Assembly (NCBI RefSeq): GCF_025961575.1
Contig: NZ_JAOQNX010000035.1
Location: 1 to 51,078 of the forward strand
Reading direction: 5' to 3'
From: Rhodoblastus acidophilus
Lineage (GTDB): Bacteria > Pseudomonadota > Alphaproteobacteria > Rhizobiales > Beijerinckiaceae
Length of the DNA stretch: 51,078 bases
Shown: positions 36,814 through 45,290 of the stretch, in pieces
Numbering within the stretch: the stretch's first letter is position 1
How the letters are laid out: the number at the start of each line of letters is the position of its first letter
Notes under the pieces: model-generated
Databases searched by the model: none
What the model was told of the DNA's origin: nothing
What the model saw: only the letters and a program-made list of their open reading frames with translations
Program-made: the position numbers and the translations under genes

Positions 36814-38115
36814 ATGCCCCAAGGCCGCATCTCAAAACGATCGGTTGACGCCCTGACTTGTCCGGCGGGGAAGGACCGTGAATTCCTATGGGACGATCAG
36901 CTTGCGGGCTTCGGCGTCGGCGCCTTCCCGACGGGCAAGAAGATTTATGTCGCGCAGTACCGCCAGCATGGCCGTTCGCGCCGCATTTCGATCGGCGAGC
37001 ATGGGCGGCTGACGCCGGATGAGGCGCGGTCGCAGGCGAAGGTGCTTCTTGGCCAGGTCGAAACCGGCTCTGATCCTGTGCAGGACCGGAGGGCGGAGCG
37101 CGCGAAGGAGACGTTTCGTGAAACCTCTGACCGCTTCATGAAGGAGCACGTCGCGACCAAGCGCAAAGGCCGCACGCAAGAGGAATATCAGCGCCTCCTC
37201 GACCTCCATTTGCTTCGAAGCATCGGCGCGCGCCGCATGGTCGACCTGACCCGCTCGGAAGTCGCGCGACTGCACAGCAAGGTGTCGGCGTCGTCGCCTT
37301 ACGCGGCCAATCGGGCGTTGGCGCTGCTCTCAGCGATTTGGAATTGGGCGGCGAAGCGAGATGAAGTCGAATTTGGCGACAATCCCGCCAAGGGCATCGA
37401 GCGCAACGCCGAGCGCAAACGCGAACGGTTCCTGAACAGCGAGGAATTGTCCCGCCTTGGCGACGCACTGCGCGAGGCCGAAGAGGTCGGCGTTCCGTGG
37501 GAAATCGACGCCAAAAAGAAAGGCGCCAAGCACACGCCGAAGGAGAACCAGCGGACGAAGATCGATCCGCACGCCGCTGGCGCGATCCGCCTCTTGATCC
37601 TGACCGGCGCGCGCCTGCGTGAAATCCTTGGCGCCAGATGGGAGCATGTCGACTTCGAGCGTGGGATTATCCATCTGCCCGACAGCAAGACCGGCGCGAA
37701 GCCGATCTATCTTTCGGCCGCCGCGCTCGACGCCCTGAACAAGCTCCCTCGGATCGAGGGCAACCCGCATGTTATCCCCGGCGAGAAAGAGGGCGCGTCC
37801 CGCGTCGACCTCAAAAAGCCTTGGGCGGCTGTCACGCGCGCTGCTGGCTTGGACGGCTTGCGCGTTCATGACTTGCGCCACAGCTTCGCGTCGTTCGGCG
37901 CCGGCGCGTCCCTTGGTCTGCCGATCATCGGCAAGTTGCTTGGGCACAGCCAGGCCGCGACGACGCACCGTTACGCGCACTTGGACGCCGATCCGATGCA
38001 CCGGGCGGTGGAGACGATCGGTTCGACCATCACCGCTGCAATGAACCGCAGCGCCGCGGCCAAAGTCGTGAAGCTGGACAAGCCAAGAGTCTCGGCGACT
38101 CTAAAAGGCAATTAG
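36814..38115 (+). CDS. P4-type tyrosine recombinase (integrase)
   Basis: A 433-residue integrase with an N-terminal DUF4102-type arm-binding domain (FLWDDQLAGFGVGAFPTGKK), a core-binding domain (about 100-200) and a catalytic domain with R267 (GARLREIL), H352-x-L-R355-H356 and Y387 (HRYAHL). All catalytic residues are present, so it should be active. ATG 36814 has a perfect GGAGG nine bases before it; the longer open frame upstream reads through the repeats. It lies next to the tRNA-Arg fragment, the expected location for this class. Confidence 0.93.
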   Translation: MPQGRISKRSVDALTCPAGKDREFLWDDQLAGFGVGAFPTGKKIYVAQYRQHGRSRRISIGEHGRLTPDEARSQAKVLLGQVETGSDPVQDRRAERAKETFRETSDRFMKEHVATKRKGRTQEEYQRLLDLHLLRSIGARRMVDLTRSEVARLHSKVSASSPYAANRALALLSAIWNWAAKRDEVEFGDNPAKGIERNAERKRERFLNSEELSRLGDALREAEEVGVPWEIDAKKKGAKHTPKENQRTKIDPHAAGAIRLLILTGARLREILGARWEHVDFERGIIHLPDSKTGAKPIYLSAAALDALNKLPRIEGNPHVIPGEKEGASRVDLKKPWAAVTRAAGLDGLRVHDLRHSFASFGAGASLGLPIIGKLLGHSQAATTHRYAHLDADPMHRAVETIGSTITAAMNRSAAAKVVKLDKPRVSATLKGN

Positions 38116-38284
38116 ACGACTGCGGTGCCGCCATTTGCGTCGCCGATGAAATCAACGTCGGATAAGCCGAAGAAAGATGAGGAAAAGGACAGCGAACAGA
38201 AGTAAAATCTGGCGTGTGGTTCGCGCGTGACCCAAGCGCAAATCACACGCGCGCTCAAATCATTGATCCAATTGCGGTACCCAA

Positions 38285-39109
38285 ATGACAGAAGCCCCTT
38301 CGTTCTCTAATTTGTGGAAGCGCCCGAAGGCTCCATTAGGGATTGTGGTGCAGTGGATCATGGAGCGAGGATCCATCCAATCCCACGCAGCGACTGCTCA
38401 GAAGAGCATCGAGGTCGGGACCTTTGAAACTGAGCAAGGAGACGATGATTACGTCGAAGCTCTGCCTGCAGAACTGATCGAAAGGATGAGGGTCGCGAGC
38501 AAAGAACTTATGACTGCCATCCAGAATGGTGCATTAGCTGTATACGGAATAAATAGAGAAGGAGGGCCCGCTCAAGCGGTTCCTCTGGAATGGTTTGACG
38601 ACTGCTTTATCAAAGTCTCGGGAATGGAGAGCGATTCCGAATTGTTCGATCGCTCCTTTAAACCCGTTGAGCCAGCACCAATTATTATGGAGTTCGGAGA
38701 TTATGAAAACTGGCCAGAGTGCAAGGGGGATACTCTGCTTAGCAACGGCCAAATTTCTTGGTCACATCTCGTGGCTCCAGTGGCAAAAATAATCGAGCTC
38801 TGGCCAACTGATTCTAATCACGAGATTGTCCCGTCGGCCGCATCGTGTTCGGCGCCATCGGCCGCGTCGGAAACCATCTACAAGACAGGTGTCGCGGGCA
38901 AGCCGTCTTCATGGTGGCTCATCGAAAAGGAAGTGCGCAGAAGGTTTGCCGGATTCCCTGCTGACGTAAAAAAAACGGACATCGCAAAACTTATGCATGC
39001 ATGGCTAAAGGAAACTCATCCTGAGGCGCCGCCGATCACAGCGAAGACAATCGAGAACAACCTCACTACCCTTCTTTTTGAACTCAGAAATGCCACACGG
39101 GCTGCCTGA
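38285..39109 (+). CDS. Hypothetical protein, island-specific
   Basis: A 274-residue protein I do not recognise. The N-terminal half is acidic and mixed alpha/beta. Residues about 165-185 form a Ser/Ala linker, and the C-terminal 75 residues (KPSSWWLIEKEVRRRF... ending in helical LMHAWLKETHPEAPPI) look like a small DNA-binding helical domain. The DNA is visibly AT-richer than the chromosome. Positions 38,116-38,284 before it show no gene. Confidence 0.6.
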   Translation: MTEAPSFSNLWKRPKAPLGIVVQWIMERGSIQSHAATAQKSIEVGTFETEQGDDDYVEALPAELIERMRVASKELMTAIQNGALAVYGINREGGPAQAVPLEWFDDCFIKVSGMESDSELFDRSFKPVEPAPIIMEFGDYENWPECKGDTLLSNGQISWSHLVAPVAKIIELWPTDSNHEIVPSAASCSAPSAASETIYKTGVAGKPSSWWLIEKEVRRRFAGFPADVKKTDIAKLMHAWLKETHPEAPPITAKTIENNLTTLLFELRNATRAA

Positions 39110-39127
39110 TATGATTTTCTCAATCTA

Positions 39128-39148
39128 ATATCGGGCGTCTATATCGGG
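39128..39148 (+). promoter_or_regulatory. ATATCGGG direct repeats before the AlpA-like gene
   Basis: ATATCGGG at 39128-39135 and 39141-39148, 13 bp apart, with a TATAAAAC sequence just after. The repeats and spacing suit an operator at the early promoter of the cassette that begins at 39201. Confidence 0.35.
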
Positions 39149-39200
39149 TATAAAACATCGGAAATCATGAGCTTATTCCACCTGCGAAGGGGTAAGCTCA

Positions 39201-39482
39201 ATGGGTACACCTCAATATCTTCGTCGTCAGCAAGCGGCTGAATATCTGAAGGGGCGCTATGGCTTCGGCGCCGCCAGGACGCTCGCCAAATTGGCGGTGG
39301 TCGGTGGCGGTCCCGAAATCTTCTATGCTGGGCCTCGCACGCCTCTCTACACCGAGGAGAAACTCGACGCTTGGGCGCAGTCCAAGATCGGGCGGCCGGT
39401 GCGCAGCACCTCCGAGCGTAAGGCGAGCCAGAAGAAGCTGACGCTTGTCACCTCCGACAGCAGCCCGGAGGTCAGCGAATAA
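39201..39482 (+). CDS. AlpA/excisionase-like DNA-binding protein
   Basis: A 93-residue protein with an N-terminal helix-turn-helix of the AlpA/MerR type (YLRRQQAAEYLKGRYGFGAA...), a loop, and TPLYTEEKLDAWAQSK that marks these small regulators, followed by a polar tail. AlpA-like proteins act as excisionase or as activator of excision in P4-like elements and phage satellites. It is the first gene of a tightly overlapped run; the stop overlaps the next ATG (TAATG). Confidence 0.7.
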   Translation: MGTPQYLRRQQAAEYLKGRYGFGAARTLAKLAVVGGGPEIFYAGPRTPLYTEEKLDAWAQSKIGRPVRSTSERKASQKKLTLVTSDSSPEVSE

Positions 39483-39688
39483 TGATCCAGAGAAAGGAGA
39501 ACCCGGCCTCGCTGGCGGCGAGCCGGGTTCCGGAAAAGATCGTTTGCTTGGCGGCTGCGATCAATCCGGAAGATAGCCGCTCGACAGTAAAAATTCAACG
39601 CCTTCGGGCAATTTCCCGGCGCGCATCTTTGTCCCCCGCTGTCGCGGCCGTCGTCGCGGAACTGGCATTTGGGGAGACCCGCGCGTGA
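39482..39688 (+). CDS. Small hypothetical protein of the element
   Basis: A 68-residue, basic, Ala/Arg-rich helical product with no recognised domain. Overlaps at both ends (one base with the previous stop, GTGA with the next start) support it as a real gene of the cassette. Confidence 0.5.
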   Translation: MIQRKENPASLAASRVPEKIVCLAAAINPEDSRSTVKIQRLRAISRRASLSPAVAAVVAELAFGETRA

Positions 39689-39906
39689 AGCACGATCCTC
39701 ACACCCAAACCCGCCTTCGGTTTTTGGCAGGCCGAATCCACGCCCTCGGCCCGCGCCCGTTGTTCGAACCTTTCCGGGAAATCGAAGCCGGCGCTGACCT
39801 GATGCCGCGCCTCGAACGCTATGCGGCCCTCAGCCCCAACATCGTCGCGACCCTTGGCGCGGATCGCATGCCGCCGCGCGCTCGAATCGTAGGAGGCGCC
39901 CGATGA
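39685..39906 (+). CDS. Small hypothetical protein of the element
   Basis: A 73-residue protein with a GTG start in a GTGA overlap and an ATGA overlap to the next gene. Helical, with a FEPFREIEAGADLMPRLERY segment. No family is recognised. Confidence 0.5.
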   Translation: MKHDPHTQTRLRFLAGRIHALGPRPLFEPFREIEAGADLMPRLERYAALSPNIVATLGADRMPPRARIVGGAR

Positions 39907-40205
39907 GCCGCATCCGCCTCCCCAATCGCCGGCTCCACGAGATCCACGATCTGGAATTTCAGGGCCAGCATTTCACCCTCGGCGTCGGCCGGTTCGACGA
40001 TGGCGCGCTCGCCGAAGTGTTCATCGATCCCGCCAAATCCTCGCAGATGACCGCGATTGCGCGCGATGCGGCGGTTTGTGTGTCGATTGCTCTGCAGCAT
40101 GGCGTTCCCTCTGATGCGCTCCGCAGCGCCGTCACCAGGGAGGCCACCGGCGAGGCGGCCGGGCTCGTCGGCGCTGTTCTCGACCTGCTGGAGGCACGCC
40201 CATGA
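39903..40205 (+). CDS. TSCPD-domain-like small protein
   Basis: A 100-residue protein resembling the TSCPD domain found at the C-terminus of B12-dependent ribonucleotide reductases: the run VGRFDDGALAEVFID, then AIARDAAVCVSIALQHGVP follows the family pattern (D-G-x-L-x-E-[IV]-F-[IL]-D ... A-[IV]-x-[IV]-S-[IL]-x-L-Q-x-G-V-P). The C-terminal cysteine region of the reductase domain is missing. Standing alone next to DNA-replication genes, it may bind a reductase or nucleic acid; unknown. Confidence 0.6.
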   Translation: MSRIRLPNRRLHEIHDLEFQGQHFTLGVGRFDDGALAEVFIDPAKSSQMTAIARDAAVCVSIALQHGVPSDALRSAVTREATGEAAGLVGAVLDLLEARP

Positions 40206-40684
40206 AAACGATCATCGGCATTGACCCCGGTGTGAATGGCGCCGTCTCCGTCCTGGACGAGGCTGGCAGTCTCCTGAACCTCCATGACCTGCCCGTGACC
40301 TCGGACGGCTTCAAGGGCCGCAGCACCATCAACTGCCCGCTGCTCGCCGCTTTGATCCGGAAGACCGGAGCTGATCGCGCGTTCTGCGAACTCATCGGCC
40401 CGCGCCCCACAGATGGCGTGGCCGGCGCCTTCGGTTTCGGCCGGAGCCGCGGCGCCATTGAGGGCGTGCTCGCTGCCTGCGGCGTCTCCGTCGTCATGAT
40501 CGCGCCGCCCGTTTGGAAGCGCCATGCAGGCGTCCCGGCTGGCAAGGAACACAAGGACGTTGCTCGCGCCCGCGCCATCGCCCGTTGGCCCGCCCAGGCC
40601 GAACTTTTTGCCCGCAAATCTGACATCGATAGAGCCGAGGCTTGCTTGATCGCCTTGGCCGGCATGGCGAAAGAGGTGCGCTGA
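40202..40684 (+). CDS. RuvC-like Holliday junction resolvase
   Basis: A 160-residue RNase H-fold nuclease: GIDPGVNGAVSV at the N-terminus carries the first catalytic Asp (D8), a central acidic residue is in AFCELIG, and the C-terminal DIDRAEACLIAL supplies the last acidic pair. Phages and satellites use such enzymes to resolve branched replication intermediates. It sits directly before primase and helicase and overlaps both neighbours. Confidence 0.85.
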   Translation: MKTIIGIDPGVNGAVSVLDEAGSLLNLHDLPVTSDGFKGRSTINCPLLAALIRKTGADRAFCELIGPRPTDGVAGAFGFGRSRGAIEGVLAACGVSVVMIAPPVWKRHAGVPAGKEHKDVARARAIARWPAQAELFARKSDIDRAEACLIALAGMAKEVR

Positions 40685-41562
40685 TGTTCGATCTCCGCAC
40701 CATCGCACGCGCCCTTGGCGGCGAGGTGGTCAACGGCCAGGTGCTCGCGCCCGGCCCAGGCCACAGCAAGCGAGACCGCTCCCTTGCGGTCCGACCGTCG
40801 GCGACCGATCCAGACGGCTTCCTCGTCCACTCGCATTGCGGCGACGACTGGCGCACCTGCCGCGACCATGTGCGGCACCACCTCGGACTTTCGCGAGATG
40901 ACTGGAAATACAGGGAACAGAGACCCACGGCAGGGCGCGTTTCTGACCTGAGAGCACCACCCACTGAAGACGACGCCAAGCGCACGCGGGACGCCCTGGC
41001 GATCTGGCGCGCTTCCACCGATCCGCGCGGAACGCTGGCGCAGACCTATCTTGAGTCGCGCGGCCTGGACTTGTCTGACGACCTCGCTGGGTCCGTCCTG
41101 CGGTGGAATGCGCACATTGGCGCCTTGGTCGCGCTCTTCCGCAACCTGCACACCGGTGAGCCGCAGGCGATCACGCGCATTTTCCTCGACCGCGAAGGCA
41201 AGAAGACCGGGCGCATGTTCAAGGGGCCGGTGGGCGGCGCGGCCGTGATGCTGGACGATCACGCCAGCGTCGCGCACGGCTTTTTCTGCGGCGAGGGCGT
41301 CGAGACCTGCATGGCCGGCCGTCAGATGGGCTTCAAGCCGGCGTGGGCGCTGGGATCAGCTGGCGCGATTGAAAGCCTGCCGCTCCTGGCCGGCGTCGAC
41401 GCCGTCACCATCTTCGCGGAGACCGACGATAGCGGCGCCAATGCGCGCGCGATCGCCGCGACCGGCGCGAGGTGGCGGGCCGCTGACCGAGAGGTCTTCG
41501 TGGTGACGCCGGAAATCGGTGGCGACATGAACGACGCGCTGCTGATGCGGAGGGCTGGATGA
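40684..41562 (+). CDS. Toprim-domain primase
   Basis: A 292-residue primase-like protein. The N-terminal part holds a zinc-finger-like region (GPGHSKRDRSL... HSHCGDDW... C) as in phage P4/DnaG-type primases. The C-terminal Toprim domain has FFCGEGVETCMAG (glutamate motif) and VTIFAETDDSGANAR (the DxD-like motif as E-T-D-D). It would make primers for replication of the element. Its ATG shares a base with the resolvase stop. Confidence 0.85.
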   Translation: MFDLRTIARALGGEVVNGQVLAPGPGHSKRDRSLAVRPSATDPDGFLVHSHCGDDWRTCRDHVRHHLGLSRDDWKYREQRPTAGRVSDLRAPPTEDDAKRTRDALAIWRASTDPRGTLAQTYLESRGLDLSDDLAGSVLRWNAHIGALVALFRNLHTGEPQAITRIFLDREGKKTGRMFKGPVGGAAVMLDDHASVAHGFFCGEGVETCMAGRQMGFKPAWALGSAGAIESLPLLAGVDAVTIFAETDDSGANARAIAATGARWRAADREVFVVTPEIGGDMNDALLMRRAG

Positions 41563-42725
41563 CGACCTATCCGACGCCCTACGCCAAGGACAACGACCGC
41601 GTGACGGTTACAAAATGGGAGCTGTCGCCGAATGACGGCTATGCTCCGCCAGGCGAGTCGGTTGAGCGGCCACTTCCGCCGCTCCAAATCATCAATCCCG
41701 CCGACTACTTCGGCCACATCATACCGTCGCGCCGATGGATCGTGCGCGATTGGATTCCCTGCGGCGTCGTCACCGGCCTTTATGGCGATGGCGGCCTCGG
41801 TAAATCCCTGCTGGCCCAACAGTTGCAGTCAGCGTGCGCCTGCGGGGGCGAATGGGTTGGCCAGGTCGCCGAGTATTGCAGGTCCATCGGCTTCTATTGC
41901 GAGGACGACACGGACGAGCTGCTTCGCCGCCAGGAGAACATCACGGCGGCGATGAACCTTGAGGCCGCCGACCTCGCAAACGTCCAATTCGTCTCCCGCG
42001 TCCATCAGGACAACATCCTGATGACGTTCAGCAAGAGCGGCAAAGGCGAGCTGACGCCGCTGCACAAGCAGATGGTGGAACAGTCGAAGGACTTCGGCGC
42101 CCGCCTCGCCGTGTTCGACACCGCGGCGGATTTCTTCGCCGGTAACGAAAACGACCGGGGGCAGGTGCGCCAGTTTATCGCCGTCGCGCTCGGCAGCATC
42201 GCCGAGGCAATCGACGGCGCCGTGCTGTTGTGCGCGCATCCCTCCCGATCCGGCATATCGTCCGGCACTGGCGACGGCGGCTCAACCGGCTGGTCAAACT
42301 CCTTCCGGTCGCGGCTCTATCTGTCCATGCCAGAGTGCGAAGGCGTTCCGCCCGACGATGAGCGCGTGCTGGCGCGCAAGAAGGCGAATTACGCGGCGCG
42401 CAACGATCAAATCCCGCTCGTCTGGAGCAACGGCGCATTCCGCGTGAACCGGCCGAACGACGCCATTGGCAGCAGCTTTCGCGCGTCCGCGAGCGAGGTC
42501 TTTCTCAGCCTGCTCGATGCGCTGACAAAGCAAAATCGCCTCGTCTCGGACAACGCCCATGCGAGCAATTACGCGCCGAAGGAGTTCGCTCTCCAGCCTG
42601 ATCGCCAGGGCTACAAGAGGCAGGATTTCAAGCTGGCCATGGAGCGGCTGTTTGCCGTGGGGCAAATCAAAGTCGTCGAAGATGGTCCCCCGTCCAGACG
42701 TCGGAGGTACATCGCCAATGCCTGA
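41559..42725 (+). CDS. RecA-like replicative ATPase/helicase (RepA/AAA_25 type)
   Basis: A 388-residue ATPase with Walker A GDGGLGKS at 76-83, a Walker B-like AVFDTAADFF, and LLCAHPSRSG as the sensor strand. This is the RSF1010 RepA-like hexameric helicase fold that pairs with Toprim primases in small replicons. A C-terminal winged-helix-like region (QDFKLAMERLFAVGQIKVV) follows. The iteron cluster begins 10 bases after its stop codon. Confidence 0.85.
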   Translation: MTTYPTPYAKDNDRVTVTKWELSPNDGYAPPGESVERPLPPLQIINPADYFGHIIPSRRWIVRDWIPCGVVTGLYGDGGLGKSLLAQQLQSACACGGEWVGQVAEYCRSIGFYCEDDTDELLRRQENITAAMNLEAADLANVQFVSRVHQDNILMTFSKSGKGELTPLHKQMVEQSKDFGARLAVFDTAADFFAGNENDRGQVRQFIAVALGSIAEAIDGAVLLCAHPSRSGISSGTGDGGSTGWSNSFRSRLYLSMPECEGVPPDDERVLARKKANYAARNDQIPLVWSNGAFRVNRPNDAIGSSFRASASEVFLSLLDALTKQNRLVSDNAHASNYAPKEFALQPDRQGYKRQDFKLAMERLFAVGQIKVVEDGPPSRRRRYIANA

Positions 42726-42734
42726 TTTCACCCC

Positions 42735-42841
42735 CTTCACGGTTGGCTTCACGGTTCTTCACGGTTCCAACCATGAAGTGGCAAAAACACCATATTCTTC
42801 TAGGCATTGCGGCCGGTCTTCACGGTTGGCGCTTCACGGTC
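42735..42841 (+). repeat. CTTCACGGTT iteron cluster, candidate replication origin
   Basis: CTTCACGGTT occurs perfectly at 42735, 42747, 42757 and 42818, with CTTCACGGTC at 42832 and an inverted near-copy AACCATGAAG at 42769-42778. Degenerate copies continue (CTTCTTGGTT 42841, TTCATGGTT 42878, CTTCCCGGTA 42888). Directly after the primase and helicase genes, this has the form of an initiator-binding iteron array. It occupies most of the 300-base gap 42,726-43,025. Confidence 0.65.
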
Positions 42842-42917
42842 TTCTTGGTTATGCAGATCATGTTGAATTTGTTGAGGTTCATGGTTGCTTCCCGGTAGTG
42901 CTTCAGTCCCCCCATAC

Positions 42918-42946
42918 CCCTATAGGCGCAATGCGCCGCCTATGGG
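42918..42946. repeat. Hairpin beside the iterons
   Basis: CCC-T-ATAGGC (42918-42927) pairs with GCCTAT-GGG (42938-42946) apart from one bulged T, and an inner GCGC-AAT-GCGC dyad sits at the tip. Such a structure next to iterons is common in replication origins (primosome or strand-opening site). Confidence 0.5.
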
Positions 42947-43025
42947 CGGCTTGCGCCCTGATTTTTGGCTTCTCGGCGTCTCGCTTTTCGGGGCGTGGTG
43001 ATCGCCATTTCGATGGGGGTGGGCG

Positions 43026-44087
43026 ATGAAAAGGCTCGACCCCAAACTCGTGAAAGTCATCGCCCTGTGGCGCGGGACGGAGCACGAGGGAGAACGCCAA
43101 TCTGCCCGGGCGAGGATTGAGACCCTCGCGGCTCAAGTCGGCATGACGGTCGAAGAGGCTATCAGCCAGGACGAGGCCGAACGGAATGCAGGCACGGCCG
43201 ATGGCGTGAACGTTCTCCATGGCTTCGACGATTTCATGGAAGCGCGGGAGCCGGGATACAAAGCGCGCCGCGCCAGGGAACGCTCGGAAAAGATCGCCGC
43301 CCGGGTTGCACGCCGGAAGGTGCTGCTCGAGCGCTTCGACTCGGAGGAGGCGATTACGGCGCCATGCGAGCGCGAGCGTCTCATCCTCGATGCTGTGAAG
43401 CCGTGGCGAACCGTTCGCAAGCCGCCGTATGAAAGATGGACGGATGCGCTGGATGGATGGAGCGACGCTTGGTCCAATCCGCCGGCGCACATCGATGCGG
43501 CCATTCGCTGTGCCTACCCGCTGCCGATGACTTTCGCTGAGGCGCTCGCCGAGCATGATTACTGGGAGGCGCGGGGACTGGAACTGGCTGATGCCTGGAA
43601 CACGGATCGCTCAGGCGAGGAACTGGACCTCGCAGCCTGCTGGCGGGCGCGGACCGTTGAACGGCTCATCGAATTCGAACTGGTCGCCAAGGACGCGGCC
43701 GACGTGCTCGCTCGCTTCCGGTTCTATCGGGCGCGTGAATGTCACGATCGCAAGGCCGAAACCGCCATCTTCAACGATCTCGAGCGGATCGTGATGGAAG
43801 CCGCCGCCAATGTGTCCAGCGAGGACACATGCGCGCAAACTTCTGTCTCTGCCGCCGGCAGCATCCCCGCAACTGTCCAGCGTGGACAGATAGAGGCGGC
43901 AATCGCTGCTGATCCTTCCCGCTCTGATCGGTCCGTTGCCCGGGAACTGGGATGCTCGCCGACCACGGTGGGCAAGGTCAGGGCCTCAATGGGCTTGGGC
44001 GCCGTGGCGCGATCTGTCCAGCGCGGCGGACAGATGTTTGCGGCGCGCTACGGCCAGTCGACGCCCAAGGAGGCGCTCAATGGCTGA
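43026..44087 (+). CDS. Phage-type protein with DUF2786-like N-terminus and C-terminal HTH
   Basis: A 353-residue protein. Residues about 8-45 (KVIALWRGTEHEGERQSARA...) resemble the DUF2786 helical module. The middle is rich in charged helices (MEAREPGYKARRARERSEKI). Near 300-330, AIAADPSRSDRSVARELGCS looks like a helix-turn-helix. A DNA-binding role in replication or packaging is plausible but not established. The last eight bases overlap the next gene. Confidence 0.65.
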   Translation: MKRLDPKLVKVIALWRGTEHEGERQSARARIETLAAQVGMTVEEAISQDEAERNAGTADGVNVLHGFDDFMEAREPGYKARRARERSEKIAARVARRKVLLERFDSEEAITAPCERERLILDAVKPWRTVRKPPYERWTDALDGWSDAWSNPPAHIDAAIRCAYPLPMTFAEALAEHDYWEARGLELADAWNTDRSGEELDLAACWRARTVERLIEFELVAKDAADVLARFRFYRARECHDRKAETAIFNDLERIVMEAAANVSSEDTCAQTSVSAAGSIPATVQRGQIEAAIAADPSRSDRSVARELGCSPTTVGKVRASMGLGAVARSVQRGGQMFAARYGQSTPKEALNG

Positions 44088-44523
44088 AAATGCAGCGGGA
44101 AAACAGCGCGGCGCGCCGTTCAAGAAGGGCCAGTCCGGCAACCCCAAGGGCAAGCCGAAGGGGGCGCGCCACAAGGTCACCATCTTGGCGGAAAAGCTGA
44201 TGGAGGATGAGGCCGAGGCCGTCATTCGCGCCGTCGTCGACAAGGCCAAAGAGGGCGACATGACCGCGGCGCGCATCGTGGTCGACCGCATTGCGCCGGT
44301 TCGGAAAGGCCGGCCGATCCAGTTGAAGCTGCCCAAGGTTGAAACCGCCGACGACGTCGCTGCGGCTATGGCGGCGATCATCAGCGCCATGGCGGACGGC
44401 GCCATCACGCCGGAAGAGGCGACTGCGGCGGCCAGTGTGCTCGAGGCCCGCCGGCGGGCCATTGAAACGCAGGAATTCGAGCGGCGCTTGGCCGCGCTTG
44501 AGGAGCAAGGGAAGGGGCAATGA
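44080..44523 (+). CDS. DUF5681 protein
   Basis: A 147-residue protein with the DUF5681 signature near the N-terminus (FKKGQSGNPKGKPKGAR), followed by helices typical of the family. These proteins lie beside terminase genes in many prophages and may be packaging or DNA-binding accessories. AAGGAGG seven bases before the ATG at 44080 fixes the start. ATGA overlap with the next gene. Confidence 0.75.
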   Translation: MAENAAGKQRGAPFKKGQSGNPKGKPKGARHKVTILAEKLMEDEAEAVIRAVVDKAKEGDMTAARIVVDRIAPVRKGRPIQLKLPKVETADDVAAAMAAIISAMADGAITPEEATAAASVLEARRRAIETQEFERRLAALEEQGKGQ

Positions 44524-44960
44524 CCATGAAGCAGATTGTTGCGCGCCTGAAGCGCATCGAATACGCGCAGCACGCCGCGGGGCTCGACCCTGAAACCGCG
44601 GTGCTGTTCGAGCCGATCTTGGCGATCGTCGCCTTTCACTTCCTCGCCGACTATGGCGCGCCCTGCGACACGGCCGCCACCGGCGCTCCCGGCCAACAAA
44701 AAGGCCAGCGAGATTTTAGCGCTCTCTCCGACACTGAGCTGACCCGCCAGATGCTGCATGGGTTTGCGCAGGACCTCGAGCAGCTGTCTGTTGACGCAGG
44801 CGGCGAGCCGCGCAACGGGCGCGAGCTGAATGCATGGCTCAAATTGCCGGCGACCAGGGAAGCCCTGGGCATCGTTTACGACGCCATCCCCGACGCGTTC
44901 AAAGAGCAGGAGCGCTTCCCGCGTCAATTGCGCGGCGCTGCCATCAGGAGCGTGCAATGA
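44520..44960 (+). CDS. Hypothetical phage-type protein
   Basis: A 146-residue mostly helical protein beginning MTMKQIVARLKRIEYAQHAA. No domain is recognised. Overlap at both ends with neighbours supports it as part of the same transcription unit. Confidence 0.55.
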   Translation: MTMKQIVARLKRIEYAQHAAGLDPETAVLFEPILAIVAFHFLADYGAPCDTAATGAPGQQKGQRDFSALSDTELTRQMLHGFAQDLEQLSVDAGGEPRNGRELNAWLKLPATREALGIVYDAIPDAFKEQERFPRQLRGAAIRSVQ

Positions 44961-45289
44961 CGCTATTCGAAACCCGTGACGACGCCGGGCCGCACGTTCT
45001 CCGGCCATACGATCGGCGCGAGGCGCTGTCGCTGCGCCGGGCTGCGGAGATCTCCGGAAAGTCCGAATCCACGGTGCGCAGCTGGTGCGCCGTTCACGAC
45101 ATCGGCCGGCGTGTCGCCAATGGCCCCTGGCAGGTTTCGGCGCCGGCGCTGCGCATGCTGCTGGACGGCGACGGAAAAGCCCTCGCCGCCTACCTAGCCG
45201 GGGACCGCGCCTCGCCGAGCGTCGCGGCCTATTTCGAGCGATGCGGCCTGGCCGACATGCTGACCACCACCATGCAGAGGATCGCTTGA
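44957..45289 (+). CDS. Small helix-turn-helix protein
   Basis: A 110-residue protein; ALSLRRAAEISGKSESTVRS is a clear helix-turn-helix of the MerR/excisionase type, followed by a small wing (NGPWQVSAPALRMLL). It may regulate the late part of the cassette. The ATG overlaps the previous stop. Confidence 0.65.
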   Translation: MTLFETRDDAGPHVLRPYDRREALSLRRAAEISGKSESTVRSWCAVHDIGRRVANGPWQVSAPALRMLLDGDGKALAAYLAGDRASPSVAAYFERCGLADMLTTTMQRIA

Positions 45290-45290
45290 A

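Noticed and set aside
36585-36848. Open frame starting MARPKGFEPL over the tRNA fragment
   Set aside because: This is the usual spurious translation of a tRNA 3' end on the opposite strand; it runs through the repeats into the integrase leader.
42718-43029. 103-codon frame overlapping the helicase stop and covering the iterons
   Set aside because: Most of its first half is translation of the repeated CTTCACGGTT units and the rest is low-quality sequence; better explained as an origin region. Its overlapping start and stop leave a small chance that it is real.
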